A stretch of 64,000 nucleotides of DNA from Mesorhizobium sp. M1E.F.Ca.ET.045.02.1.1 (GTDB lineage: Bacteria > Pseudomonadota > Alphaproteobacteria > Rhizobiales > Rhizobiaceae): contig NZ_CP034447.1 in NCBI RefSeq assembly GCF_003952485.1, forward strand, positions 6,896,501 through 6,960,500. Reading direction: 5' to 3'. A program made the position numbers and the translations under genes. A model generated the notes under the pieces. That model had not been told where the DNA came from and made no database searches. It was given only the letters and a program-made list of their open reading frames with translations. Position 1 is the stretch's first letter. Each line of letters starts with the position of its first letter. Of this stretch, positions 54,953 through 63,288 are shown piece by piece.

Positions 54953-56053
54953 CTAAAGGATTTCCGTCTTGGCGATATGGATGCCAAAACCTTCGAGGCC
55001 GACATAGTGGCGCTCGCGCGAGGCGATCAGGTTGATCGAGGAGATGCCGAGATCCTTCAGGATCTGAGCGCCGAGACCGATCTCGCGCCACTCGTTCTCG
55101 CGCCGGCGCGCTTCCTCATGATCCTCGCGCTCACCGCTCGCTGGCCGCTTGCGCTCCTGGTGGGCGACGCCGACCGAGCCCTCGCGCAGATAAACGATGA
55201 CGCCGCGCCTGCGCTCGCCCATCGCCTTCATGATGCCTTCCAGACGATGGCTGGTGCCGAAGACGTCGGTAACGACATCCTCGGAATGGAGGCGCACCGG
55301 CACCTCCTCGCCGTCGCGGATGTCGCCAAAGACGACCGCGACGTGATGCATGGAATCCCAGGGCAGCGTGTAGGTGAAGACCTGCGCCTTGCCGCCGGGC
55401 GTGTCGATGTCGGAGCAGGCGACGCGCTCGACCAGCGTTTCCTTGCGCTGCCGGTAGGCGATGAGATCGGCGACCGAAACCTGCTTCAGGCCATGTTCTT
55501 TGGCGAAAGCCTGAACCTCGGGCCCGCGCTTGACGGTGCCGTCGTCGTTGACCAGCTCGGAAATGACGCCGACCGGCGGCAGGCCGGCGAGCTTGCAGAG
55601 ATCGACAGCGGCTTCCGTATGGCCCGAGCGCATCAAGACGCCGCCTTCGCGCGCGATGAGAGGGAAGATGTGACCTGGACGGACGAAGTCTGAGGCGCCG
55701 ACATTGCCGTTGGCGAGATTGCGCACTGTGAGCGTGCGGTCGTCGGCGGAAATGCCGGTCGTGGTGCCGTGCTTGAAGTCGACACTGACGGTGAATGCCG
55801 TGGTGTGGGCCGAATCATTGTCGGCCACCATCGGCGCGAGGTTGAGCCTCCTCGCCTCCTCGCGCGGCATCGGCGTGCAGACGATGCCGGAGGTGTTGCG
55901 GACGATAAAGGCCATCTTTTCCGGCGTGCAGTGCACGGCGGCGACGATCAGGTCGCCCTCGTTCTCGCGTCCGTCATCGTCCATGACGACGACGATCTCG
56001 CCGCGCTCGAAAGCACGGATCGCTTCGACGATCTTCTTCTGGTCGTAAGGCAT
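54953..56053 (-). CDS. ribB: 3,4-dihydroxy-2-butanone 4-phosphate synthase with degenerate GTP-cyclohydrolase-II-like domain
   Basis: 366 residues from the ATG at 56053; the frame is open to 56092. The N-terminal DHBP synthase (1-205) has VVMDDDGRENEGDLIVAAVH and LMRSGHTEAAVDLCKLAG. The C-terminal domain (210-366) resembles RibA (DSMHHVAVVFGDIRDGEEVP, VRLHSEDVVTDVFG) but lacks the three zinc cysteines of GTP cyclohydrolase II, so only the butanone synthase step of riboflavin synthesis is expected. Such hybrids are known from other Rhizobiales. Confidence 0.92.
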   Translation of the reverse strand: MPYDQKKIVEAIRAFERGEIVVVMDDDGRENEGDLIVAAVHCTPEKMAFIVRNTSGIVCTPMPREEARRLNLAPMVADNDSAHTTAFTVSVDFKHGTTTGISADDRTLTVRNLANGNVGASDFVRPGHIFPLIAREGGVLMRSGHTEAAVDLCKLAGLPPVGVISELVNDDGTVKRGPEVQAFAKEHGLKQVSVADLIAYRQRKETLVERVACSDIDTPGGKAQVFTYTLPWDSMHHVAVVFGDIRDGEEVPVRLHSEDVVTDVFGTSHRLEGIMKAMGERRRGVIVYLREGSVGVAHQERKRPASGEREDHEEARRRENEWREIGLGAQILKDLGISSINLIASRERHYVGLEGFGIHIAKTEIL

Positions 56054-56130
56054 AGGTGCTCGCTTCGCTCGCAGGGAATAGGAATTAGGCAATGGGCAGT
56101 AGGGAAGGAAAAAGGCTGTGTCGGGCTGGC

Positions 56131-56165
56131 CTACTGCCTACTGCCTACTCCCTACTGCCTACTCC
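56131..56165. repeat. Five tandem 7-bp units at the 3' end of aroC
   Basis: CTACTGC, CTACTGC, CTACTCC, CTACTGC, CTACTCC. The aroC stop codon (56145-56147) is formed by the third unit, so the last aroC codons lie in the repeat. A reverse-oriented copy of the motif (GGGCAGTAGGGA) is at 56094-56105. Confidence 0.75.
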
Positions 56166-57260
56166 CTTCCCTGTTTGTCCTCTATGCCGCAGATAATGAT
56201 CCGCGATCGCGCAGGCAACCATGGCCTCGCCGATCGGCACGGCGCGGATGCCGACGCAGGGGTCGTGGCGGCCCTTGGTCATGACATCGACGTCCCTGCC
56301 GTCCTTGTCGATCGACTTGCGCGGGGTCAGGATCGAGGAGGTCGGCTTGACGGCGAAGCGGGCGACGATCGCCTGCCCGGTCGAGATGCCGCCGAGGATG
56401 CCGCCGGCATTGTTGGAGAGGAACACCGGCTTGCCGTCATTGCCGATGCGCATCTCGTCGGCGTTCTGCTCGCCGGTGATGCGGGCGGCCTCGAAGCCGT
56501 TGCCGATCTCGACGCCCTTGACGGCGTTGATCGACATCAGGCCCGAGGCGATGTCCTGGTCGAGCTTGGCGTAGATCGGCGCGCCGAGGCCAGCAGGCAC
56601 GCCTTCGGCGACGATCTCAATCACCGCGCCGACCGAGGACCCGGCCTTGCGGATGCCGTCGAGATAGGCGGCGAAGACGGGGACCGAGGCCGGATCCGGC
56701 GTGAAGAAAGGGTTTTCGGCATCACCGACGAAATTCCAGTTCCAGTTGGCGCGGTCGATCGATTTTTCACCCATCGACACCAGGGCGCCGCGCACCACCA
56801 TGCCCGGCACCACCTTGCGGGCGAGCGCGCCGGCCGCCACCCGGGCAGCGGTCTCACGCGCCGAGGAACGGCCGCCGCCGCGATGATCGCGCAATCCGTA
56901 TTTGACCTCATAGGTATAGTCGGCATGGCCCGGCCGGTACTGGCGGGCGATCTCGCCGTAATCCTTGGAGCGCTGGTCGACATTCTCGATCAACATCGAC
57001 ACCGGCGTGCCGGTGGTGATCATCGTCTCGCCGTCCTCGTCGAGGATGAAGCCGGAGAGGATCTTCACCTCGTCCGGCTCGCGGCGCTGAGTGACGAAAC
57101 GCGACTGGCCCGGGCGGCGCCGGTCGAGCTCGGCCTGGATATCCTCGCGCTTGAAACGGATGCCCGGCGGGCAGCCGTCGACAACGCAGCCGAGCGCGGC
57201 GCCATGGCTCTCACCCCAGGTGGTGACGCGGAAAAGATGGCCGAAGGTGTTGTGCGACAT
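56145..57260 (-). CDS. aroC: Chorismate synthase
   Basis: 371 residues. It converts EPSP to chorismate and needs reduced FMN. Signatures are [38 protein letters not shown] and [30 protein letters not shown] lies near the C-terminus. The last residues (TGKGVGSRE) are encoded within a tandem repeat (56131-56165) and are probably variable. Length is normal. ribB follows on the same strand. Confidence 0.96.
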   Translation of the reverse strand: MSHNTFGHLFRVTTWGESHGAALGCVVDGCPPGIRFKREDIQAELDRRRPGQSRFVTQRREPDEVKILSGFILDEDGETMITTGTPVSMLIENVDQRSKDYGEIARQYRPGHADYTYEVKYGLRDHRGGGRSSARETAARVAAGALARKVVPGMVVRGALVSMGEKSIDRANWNWNFVGDAENPFFTPDPASVPVFAAYLDGIRKAGSSVGAVIEIVAEGVPAGLGAPIYAKLDQDIASGLMSINAVKGVEIGNGFEAARITGEQNADEMRIGNDGKPVFLSNNAGGILGGISTGQAIVARFAVKPTSSILTPRKSIDKDGRDVDVMTKGRHDPCVGIRAVPIGEAMVACAIADHYLRHRGQTGKGVGSRE

Positions 57261-57471
57261 GGAAAAACGCCCTGCCCGGCGGCGGAGCCGGTTCGCCGGT
57301 TCAAGGGTGCCTTCTATTGGCGTTTTCCACAGCGGTCAAACGATGATCGGATGCATCAATCTGTGATCTAGCCGATTTAGTTTTGACACATTCGGTTGGT
57401 TTCTGCTCTCTTCCATCCGCCGTTGAGGACCCGCCGCTGACCAGCCGGCGCAATGACCAAAGAGGACGACG

Positions 57472-57732
57472 ATGCGTACCCTGATTGGCGCTGTTGGCGC
57501 CATGCTCATGATTTCAACCGCCGCGTTCGCCGGGCAGACCGAAGGCCTGATCAAGAAGGTCGACAAGGACACGCTGACGCTGACGCTGGACGACGGCAAG
57601 TCCTACAAGCTCAACGCCGAGACCGATCTCGATGCGCTGAAGCCCGGCATGGACATCGTCATCGCCTTTGACGTGACGAACGGCGAGAATATCGTGACCG
57701 ATATGCAACTGCCGGACAGCGACCAGAACTAA
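57472..57732 (+). CDS. DUF1344-family small periplasmic protein
   Basis: 86 residues. A signal peptide (TLIGAVGAMLMISTAAFA) ends near residue 20. The mature QTEGLIKKVDKDTLTLTLDD and GKSYKLNAETDLDALKPGMD form a small beta-barrel-like domain typical of DUF1344. Function unknown. It is divergent from aroC. Confidence 0.85.
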   Translation: MRTLIGAVGAMLMISTAAFAGQTEGLIKKVDKDTLTLTLDDGKSYKLNAETDLDALKPGMDIVIAFDVTNGENIVTDMQLPDSDQN

Positions 57733-57777
57733 ATTCAGGTGAGGCCGGCCCGATCTGAATTCGCCGCGCCGTAAGCT

Positions 57778-58365
57778 CTACAACCACTCCAAGCTGCGGC
57801 CCTCCAGCCGGAGCAGGCGATCCTGCTGGATATCCAGGCGGGCCGCGTCCTTCTTGGACATGCCTTCGACGAAGCGGAACAGGCACCGCATGACGCCGCC
57901 ATGGGTGACGCATACCGTCTGCCGGTCAAGCGCGTCAAACCACGGCTTTATCCGTTCGAGTAGCATTTCGTAGCTTTCCGCGCCCTCACCCGGCGGCTGG
58001 AAATCCCATTTGTCGAAACGGCGACGGTGCGTCGAGCCGGGAAGCCTCGCTTCGAGTTCGGCAAAGGTGAAACCCTGCCAATCGCCGAAGCTCAATTCCA
58101 CAAGGCGCGGATCGGTGCGGTAAGCGAACGGATCGAGTCCCATCGCCGCGCGCATCAGCTCCATCGTCTCACGCGTGCGGCGCATCGGGCTGGCGACGAA
58201 GTCGAACTCCGCGGGATTGGTTACGAATTCAGCCAGCCGGCGACCGTTTCGGGTCGCCTGCGCGCGGCCGAACGCGTTGATGTCGGTGTCCGCCTGCCCC
58301 TGCAGCCGACCCTCGGCATTCCACTGCGTCTGGCCGTGGCGTGCGATGTAGACGAGCGGATACAT
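57778..58365 (-). CDS. Histidine phosphatase (phosphoglycerate-mutase-like)
   Basis: 195 residues. The catalytic RHG is intact in YIARHGQTQWNAEGRLQGQA, and VCVTHGGVMRCLFRF holds the second His. LVELSFGDWQGFTFAELEAR is the middle signature of cofactor-dependent phosphatases. It probably acts on small phosphate esters or 2-phosphoglycolate-like substrates; the true substrate is not known. Compare the variant protein at 25995-26576 that has lost the RHG arginine. Confidence 0.9.
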   Translation of the reverse strand: MYPLVYIARHGQTQWNAEGRLQGQADTDINAFGRAQATRNGRRLAEFVTNPAEFDFVASPMRRTRETMELMRAAMGLDPFAYRTDPRLVELSFGDWQGFTFAELEARLPGSTHRRRFDKWDFQPPGEGAESYEMLLERIKPWFDALDRQTVCVTHGGVMRCLFRFVEGMSKKDAARLDIQQDRLLRLEGRSLEWL

Positions 58366-58416
58366 CAGGTCTTCCGAGGTCGGGCCAGGGCCTGGTGGAA
58401 GGGTAGGCGGAGAGAT

Positions 58417-59235
58417 CTAATCCTTGACGGTCGAGATATCCGGCGCGTCGACCGCTTTCATGCCGACGACGTGGTAGCCGGAATCGACATGGTGAACCTC
58501 GCCGGTTACGCCGCGCGACAGGTCCGACAGGAAATAGACGGCGGAATCGCCGACTTCTTCCTGCGTCACCGTCTGCTTCAGCGGGGCGTTGTACTCGTTC
58601 CACTTCAGGATATAGCGGAAGTCGCCGATACCGGAGGCGGCCAGCGTCTTGATCGGGCCGGCCGAAATCGCGTTGACGCGGATTTTCTTGGCGCCGAGGT
58701 CGACGGCGAGATAGCGCACACTGGCTTCAAGCGCCGCCTTGGCCACACCCATGACGTTGTAGTGCGGCATCACCTTCTCGGCGCCGTAGTAGGTCAGCGT
58801 CAAAAGCGAACCGCCCTCGCTCATCAGCGGCTCTGCGCGCTTGGCGATGGTGGTGAAGGAAAACACCGAAATGTCCATGGTGCGCAGGAAATTGTCGCGC
58901 GTCGTCTCGACATAACGGCCGGTGAGCTCGTCCTTGTCGGAAAAAGCGATGGCATGGACGAGGAAATCCAGCTTGCCCCAATGCTTGGCGATGTCGGCAA
59001 AGACGGCGTCGAGGCTTTCCGGGTCGGTGACGTCGCAATGGCCGGCGACATGCGCATTGAGTTCCGCCGCCAGCGGCTCGACGCGCTTCTTGAAGGCCTC
59101 GCCCTGATAGGTCAGCGCGATTTCGGCGCCGTGATCGACGCAGGCCTTGGCGATGCCGAAAGCGATCGACCGATTGTTCGCGACGCCGAGAATAAGGCCC
59201 CGCTTACCTGCCATCAGGCCCTGTCCACCCGCCAT
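58417..59235 (-). CDS. fabI: Enoyl-[acyl-carrier-protein] reductase (NADH) FabI
   Basis: 272 residues. FabI reduces enoyl-ACP in fatty-acid synthesis. The cofactor motif is GLILGVANNRSIAFGIAKA, HAIAFSDKDELTGRYVETT is the substrate loop and LTYYGAEKVMPHYNVMGVAKAA carries the Tyr and Lys of the active site. VHHVDSGYHVVGM is at the C-terminus. The first residues (MAGGQGLM) may be superseded by a start at 59214. This is an unusually clean FabI. Confidence 0.95.
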   Translation of the reverse strand: MAGGQGLMAGKRGLILGVANNRSIAFGIAKACVDHGAEIALTYQGEAFKKRVEPLAAELNAHVAGHCDVTDPESLDAVFADIAKHWGKLDFLVHAIAFSDKDELTGRYVETTRDNFLRTMDISVFSFTTIAKRAEPLMSEGGSLLTLTYYGAEKVMPHYNVMGVAKAALEASVRYLAVDLGAKKIRVNAISAGPIKTLAASGIGDFRYILKWNEYNAPLKQTVTQEEVGDSAVYFLSDLSRGVTGEVHHVDSGYHVVGMKAVDAPDISTVKD

Positions 59236-59343
59236 GTGCGCGTTCTCCGCAAGAGTGTCTGTTTTGTGTGGAGCCCTATCGCACAGGCACAGAGCCCCTT
59301 CAAGCGTCGAAAACAGACTGGCTTGCGGAGAAAATTGCCTCGA

Positions 59344-60276
59344 TCAGCCTTTTCGGCGGCGAATCAGGGCTTCGAGATCGGCGTCTCCGCCCTCCGGCAG
59401 CATCAGCCGCACATGCGCGTAGAGGTCGCCGTGACCGCCTGCTTTTTCCGGCAAACCTCTGCCCTTCAGGCGCAGCACCTTGTCCGAACTCGACCATGCC
59501 GGGACGTTGACCGCGAGCTTGCCGGTCGGCGTCTCGACCGCCACCTTGGCGCCGAGCACCGCGTCGGCCAGGTCGACGGGCAGGTCGACATGCAGGTCGC
59601 GGCCTTCGATGCGGTAGCGCGGATGGCGGCGGATGTGGATCTTGACCAGCGCGTCGCCCGGCTGGCCAGGCCCTTGCTCGCCCTGGCCCTTGAGGCGGAT
59701 GGTCTGGCCGTCTTCGACATAGGCCGGAAGCTTGACCGCCATCTTGCGGCCGTCGGGGAACATCGCCGTCACCTTCTCGGCAGTAGCTGCCTCTTCGACG
59801 GTGATATCGAGCGTGACGTTGAGGTCCGCCGCCTGCACCGGCTGGCGACGGTCGCCGCGGCCTGCGCCGCGCGCGCCCGAGAAGGCATCGCCGAAGATCT
59901 GGCTGAAGATATCGCTGTTGCCGTCGAACGGATCGCCGCCGGGCCGTCCCGTGCGAAATTCGAAATGCTGCGCGCCGCCGGGGCCCTGCTGACGACGGAA
60001 CCCGGCGAACGGATCGCCACCGCCGGCCGCACCCTCGAAACCCTGGAATCGCGGCTTGCCGTCGGCGTCGATCTCGCCGCGATCGTAGGCGGCGCGCGAC
60101 TTCTCGTCGCCGACGATCTCGTAGGCCTGGTTCGCGGCGGCAAAACGGTCCTTCGCCTTCGGATCATTCGGATTCTGGTCCGGATGATGCTTCTTGGCGA
60201 GCTTGCGGTACGCCGATTTTATTTCCTTGGCCGATGCGTTCTTGGCAACGCCCAGCACCTCATAGGGGTCGCGCAT
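59344..60276 (-). CDS. DnaJ-family chaperone (CbpA-like)
   Basis: 310 residues from the ATG at 60276; the longer frame to 60309 has no reason to be used. The J domain is [20 protein letters not shown] to [15 protein letters not shown] with the HPD motif. A Gly/Phe-rich linker follows (about 75-110), and a C-terminal substrate-binding domain from about 130 ([20 protein letters not shown]). There is no zinc-finger region, which fits CbpA. It would assist DnaK. It lies beside fabI on the same strand. Confidence 0.93.
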   Translation of the reverse strand: MRDPYEVLGVAKNASAKEIKSAYRKLAKKHHPDQNPNDPKAKDRFAAANQAYEIVGDEKSRAAYDRGEIDADGKPRFQGFEGAAGGGDPFAGFRRQQGPGGAQHFEFRTGRPGGDPFDGNSDIFSQIFGDAFSGARGAGRGDRRQPVQAADLNVTLDITVEEAATAEKVTAMFPDGRKMAVKLPAYVEDGQTIRLKGQGEQGPGQPGDALVKIHIRRHPRYRIEGRDLHVDLPVDLADAVLGAKVAVETPTGKLAVNVPAWSSSDKVLRLKGRGLPEKAGGHGDLYAHVRLMLPEGGDADLEALIRRRKG

Positions 60277-60394
60277 GCTTCCTGCCTGAACGAGAGGATG
60301 AGTCCACAATTGTCCCCTATATGCGCTCGGATAGGAAGAAATTCCAGTGGCGCAACAACGATCCGTGACCGAAAATCAGCGCCCCGAGCGAAAT

Positions 60395-60859
60395 TCAGAG
60401 CGCCTTGAACTCCTGCATGCGCCAGCCGCCGGCGCCGGCCATGCAGAGCTCGCCCTTGTACAAGGCGACGCCATCGAAGCTCTCCCTGGTGGCGGTGAAG
60501 CGGCGGCAGGTCAGGGCGCCATCATTCAACTCGACAAGTTCGGTGATCGCGCCGCGCGAACCGGTGCCGGCATTGGCCCACGGCACGGCCTGGCCGCCGA
60601 GTTCCTGGATGTCGGCGGAGGAGACCGCGTTGCCGATGGTGGTCTGGTCCGAATCGGTGTCGCTGCTTGCCGGCGGGGCGGGAGAGGAAGGCGTGCTGGA
60701 AGTGACGATCGAGCGGTCGACCTCCGCTTTCTCCAGGCTGAAGCCGCCGGCGCCGCAGCCTGCAAGGGGAAGCGCCAACGTCAGCAGCGCAGCCTTGGCG
60801 CTGGCCGAAGCGATAACGCTCCATTGCCCGCTGTCAAAAGCTTGCGCAATACGCGACAA
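60395..60859 (-). CDS. Surface-antigen-like lipoprotein (RT0821/Lpp0805 type)
   Basis: 154 residues from the TTG at 60859, chosen because GGGAGGAG lies eight bases upstream; the longer frame has no such support. The signal [13 protein letters not shown] ends with a lipobox Cys near residue 35. The C-terminal part [20 protein letters not shown] and [13 protein letters not shown] matches the 17-kDa surface antigen-like family. Function unknown. It is divergent from pdxH with 40 bp between starts. Confidence 0.8.
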   Translation of the reverse strand: MSRIAQAFDSGQWSVIASASAKAALLTLALPLAGCGAGGFSLEKAEVDRSIVTSSTPSSPAPPASSDTDSDQTTIGNAVSSADIQELGGQAVPWANAGTGSRGAITELVELNDGALTCRRFTATRESFDGVALYKGELCMAGAGGWRMQEFKAL

Positions 60860-60899
60860 TCGGCGAACTCCTCCCGCAGTGTTAAAAATTTGGAAAACT

Positions 60900-61517
60900 A
60901 TGAACGAAACCGAGTTAACAAGCAGTGACTTCACCGAGGCGGCGGAGCCGTTCCGGCTCTTTGCCGCATGGCTGGAGGACGCCACCAAGAGCGAGCCCAA
61001 CGACGCCAACGGCGTGGCGCTGGCAACCGTCGATGCCGACGGCATGCCGGACGTACGGATGGTGCTGCTCAAGGGGTTCGATGAAAAGGGATTTGTCTTC
61101 TACACGAATTTCGAGAGCGCCAAGGGCCGCGAGATTCTTGGCAGCATGAAGGCAGCGATGTGCTTCCACTGGAAATCGCTACGCCGCCAGGTGCGCGTGC
61201 GCGGGCCGGTGGAGATCGTCAGCGACGCCGAGGCCGACGCCTATTATGCGACGCGGCCGCGCGGCAGCCGCATCGGCGCATGGGCCTCGAAACAGTCGCG
61301 GCCGCTGGAAAGCCGCTTCGCGCTGGAAAAGGCGGTGGCCGAATACACGGCACGCTACGCGATCGGCGAAATCCCGCGGCCGAAGCACTGGTCGGGCTTT
61401 CGCATCGTGCCGCAGACGATCGAGTTCTGGCACGACCGCCCATTCCGGCTGCATGACCGCATCATGTTCTCGCGCAACGCCAAAGGCGGTTGGGACAAGA
61501 CGCGGCTGTACCCTTAA
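60900..61517 (+). CDS. pdxH: Pyridoxamine 5'-phosphate oxidase
   Basis: 205 residues from the ATG at 60900. It makes PLP from PNP/PMP with FMN. Signatures are [51 protein letters not shown] and [25 protein letters not shown]. The longer frame to 60405 overlaps the lipoprotein gene on the other strand and is not used. Length is normal. Confidence 0.95.
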   Translation: MNETELTSSDFTEAAEPFRLFAAWLEDATKSEPNDANGVALATVDADGMPDVRMVLLKGFDEKGFVFYTNFESAKGREILGSMKAAMCFHWKSLRRQVRVRGPVEIVSDAEADAYYATRPRGSRIGAWASKQSRPLESRFALEKAVAEYTARYAIGEIPRPKHWSGFRIVPQTIEFWHDRPFRLHDRIMFSRNAKGGWDKTRLYP

Positions 61518-61539
61518 CCTTCGAATGCCCGCTGGAAAA

Positions 61540-62109
61540 TCAATCCTTCTCCAGTTGGAACAGCAGGAAATGCGGCCGCTCGCTGGCGACGCCGACGGCC
61601 GGGCGTATGGACTTGGTCGCTTCCTTCGGCACCAGGAACGTCTCGCGCAGGTTGAGCGTGTCGCCGCTCTTGGCGCCGGAGAAGATCGCCGAAATGCAGG
61701 TCTGCACATCGTCCGTGGTTTTCGGCGACGCGATGGATGTCGGCGACCAGCGCCGGCCGTGCTTGTCGATGAGCATCACCTTGCAGCCGAGCCATCGGTT
61801 CTGCAGATCGGGATCGCCGATCTTCACTGAGAAGTCGGCCAGCACCGGCACCGAATCCGGCGGCAGGTTCGACATGCCGAAAGCGCCGCGCAGATCGGTC
61901 AATTTCCAGTCGCTGCCGCCGAAACGGGCGCTTTCGCCCCAGGCGACGCGGCGCGGGAAGAGGTCGTTGCCGCCAAGCAGCGCTTTGACGCTGTCATAGG
62001 ACCCGATGGCCAGACCCAGCGGGACGAGCAGGACGAGCGACCAGAGGCTGCGCCGGCGCCGTTTCCGCTCGATCGTCCCGCTCTCTCGATCCAGACCCTG
62101 TGCCGTCAT
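61540..62109 (-). CDS. Membrane-anchored hypothetical protein A of the right-edge cluster
   Basis: 189 residues. A basic segment (ERKRRRRSLWSLVLLV) leads into one helix (LWSLVLLVPLGLAIGSY), and the rest appears periplasmic: VAWGESARFGGSDWKLTDLR, VPVLADFSVKIGDPDLQNRW, LGCKVMLIDKHGRRWSPTS. The beta-rich pattern recalls DUF4352/telokin-like domains, an inference only. It is the last of four closely spaced genes on this strand. Confidence 0.7.
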   Translation of the reverse strand: MTAQGLDRESGTIERKRRRRSLWSLVLLVPLGLAIGSYDSVKALLGGNDLFPRRVAWGESARFGGSDWKLTDLRGAFGMSNLPPDSVPVLADFSVKIGDPDLQNRWLGCKVMLIDKHGRRWSPTSIASPKTTDDVQTCISAIFSGAKSGDTLNLRETFLVPKEATKSIRPAVGVASERPHFLLFQLEKD

Positions 62110-62119
62110 TCGATACCCC

Positions 62120-62698
62120 TCAGATCGGCTGCGTCATATCCAGCGTGTCGACCGTGCCGGGCGGCAAGCCGTCGGGCCCGATGGCGACCGCCCCGAGCGA
62201 TATCACGGCCTGGGAGTCGAGCGCGGACATCAGCTTTTCCGAAATCAGCAAAGTGGCATCGCTGACCTCGTCCGGCCGCAGCTCGAAGATCAGCCTCGCC
62301 TTTTTTGGCAGGCCGGGGTCGATGGCCACGGGAAGCAGTCCATCGGTGAAGGACAGCCGCTCGGTCTGGTCATAGGTGAGGCCTGTCGTTCCGCGCCACG
62401 ATGCGACCGCCACCGTCGTCGATTGCGCCCGCGCCGCGAACTCCACGGTGACCACGGCCCAGATGCCGCCGGTGGTCAGAACCATGCTGTCGCCGAACCT
62501 GTCCGCTTTCAGCTTGCGGGCGAACTCCACCTTTTCGGCGCGGACCTCGAAGCTTCGCCCGACGACCGTGTCGCCGAGCTCGCCCCGCGCGGGGATCGGC
62601 CCGATCAGGTCGCCATAATGCGGCTTCGATACTTGCAGGCCGTAGCAGAGCGACACTGCGGCGAGCAGCAGGACGACGTTGGCAAGCTTGCGCATCAT
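62120..62698 (-). CDS. Membrane-anchored hypothetical protein B of the right-edge cluster
   Basis: 192 residues. MMRKLANVVLLLAAVSLCYG is a signal anchor. The rest includes GELGDTVVGRSFEVRAEKVE, GIWAVVTVEFAARAQSTTVA and FELRPDEVSDATLLIS, again a beta-rich, exported domain similar in style to protein A. Its ATG overlaps the stop of the upstream gene (ATGA, 62695-62698), so they are coupled. Function unknown. Confidence 0.7.
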   Translation of the reverse strand: MMRKLANVVLLLAAVSLCYGLQVSKPHYGDLIGPIPARGELGDTVVGRSFEVRAEKVEFARKLKADRFGDSMVLTTGGIWAVVTVEFAARAQSTTVAVASWRGTTGLTYDQTERLSFTDGLLPVAIDPGLPKKARLIFELRPDEVSDATLLISEKLMSALDSQAVISLGAVAIGPDGLPPGTVDTLDMTQPI

Positions 62699-63288
62699 GG
62701 CCGGATATCCGCGATGTCGGGCCCGCTTCCAATGGGCAGCTTCAGCGTCCCGATCGGCGTCGGATTGAACCAGCCGGGCAGGCCGTGGAGATTGTCGCGC
62801 TGCTTGTAGGTCTCGCGGATGACCGTCAGTTCGAGGCTCGCCGGCGGAGCCGCGCCGTCCGGCAATTGCCAGATGTAGGCCATGCGCTCCGGCATGCCGG
62901 GGTGCAGTTCCGGCGACAGCGTGGAATCTCGCGTGAGGACGATGAACGGTTTCGTCGCCGGATCGATCGTTGCCCGGTTCGCCTGCAGGACATCGAAATA
63001 GTCCTTTGTCGATTTGGCCGTCCGGTTGGTCATTTCGAGCTCGAGGACCAGCGCCTTCGCGCCAGGCTTGAGCGGTACGCCGTAGAGGTTCCCGCCTTCG
63101 GCGGCATACGCTTTGAGCGGCCTCAGCAGCCATTGACCCGTTTCGATCGGGCTGGCGGGCGCCAGAACGGAAAGAGGCTCGTGCCTTGCGCCGAAAGCGC
63201 CCATGACACCGGCGACTGCAATCGCCGCTGCGGTGCCGATGCCAGCGACCAACAAAGCTTTCAGGCGAGAGCGGGCGTCTTCAAGCAT
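62695..63288 (-). CDS. Membrane-anchored hypothetical protein C of the right-edge cluster
   Basis: About 197 residues from the ATG at 63288; a second ATG at 63336 is possible. A basic segment precedes one helix (LLVAGIGTAAAIAVAGVMGA). The exported part has LYGVPLKPGAKALVLELEMT, RTAKSTKDYFDVLQANRATI and MAYIWQLPDGAAPPASLELT. It overlaps both the upstream gene (by about eight bases) and the downstream one. Function unknown. Confidence 0.65.
   Translation of the reverse strand: MLEDARSRLKALLVAGIGTAAAIAVAGVMGAFGARHEPLSVLAPASPIETGQWLLRPLKAYAAEGGNLYGVPLKPGAKALVLELEMTNRTAKSTKDYFDVLQANRATIDPATKPFIVLTRDSTLSPELHPGMPERMAYIWQLPDGAAPPASLELTVIRETYKQRDNLHGLPGWFNPTPIGTLKLPIGSGPDIADIRP

Noticed and set aside
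54550..54956. Short frames across the long inverted repeat
   Set aside because: They read through palindromic arms and begin without ribosome sites.
56054..56144. FMN riboswitch expected before ribB
   Set aside because: The conserved RFN segments are not present in the short leader before the ribB start.
57383..57412. TTGACA-like -35 box before the DUF1344 gene
   Set aside because: No reasonable -10 sequence at the right spacing, so the promoter call is not supported.
58027..60408. 793-codon plus-strand frame opposite fabI and dnaJ-like
   Set aside because: Overlaps three strong minus-strand genes and has no ribosome site or motif.
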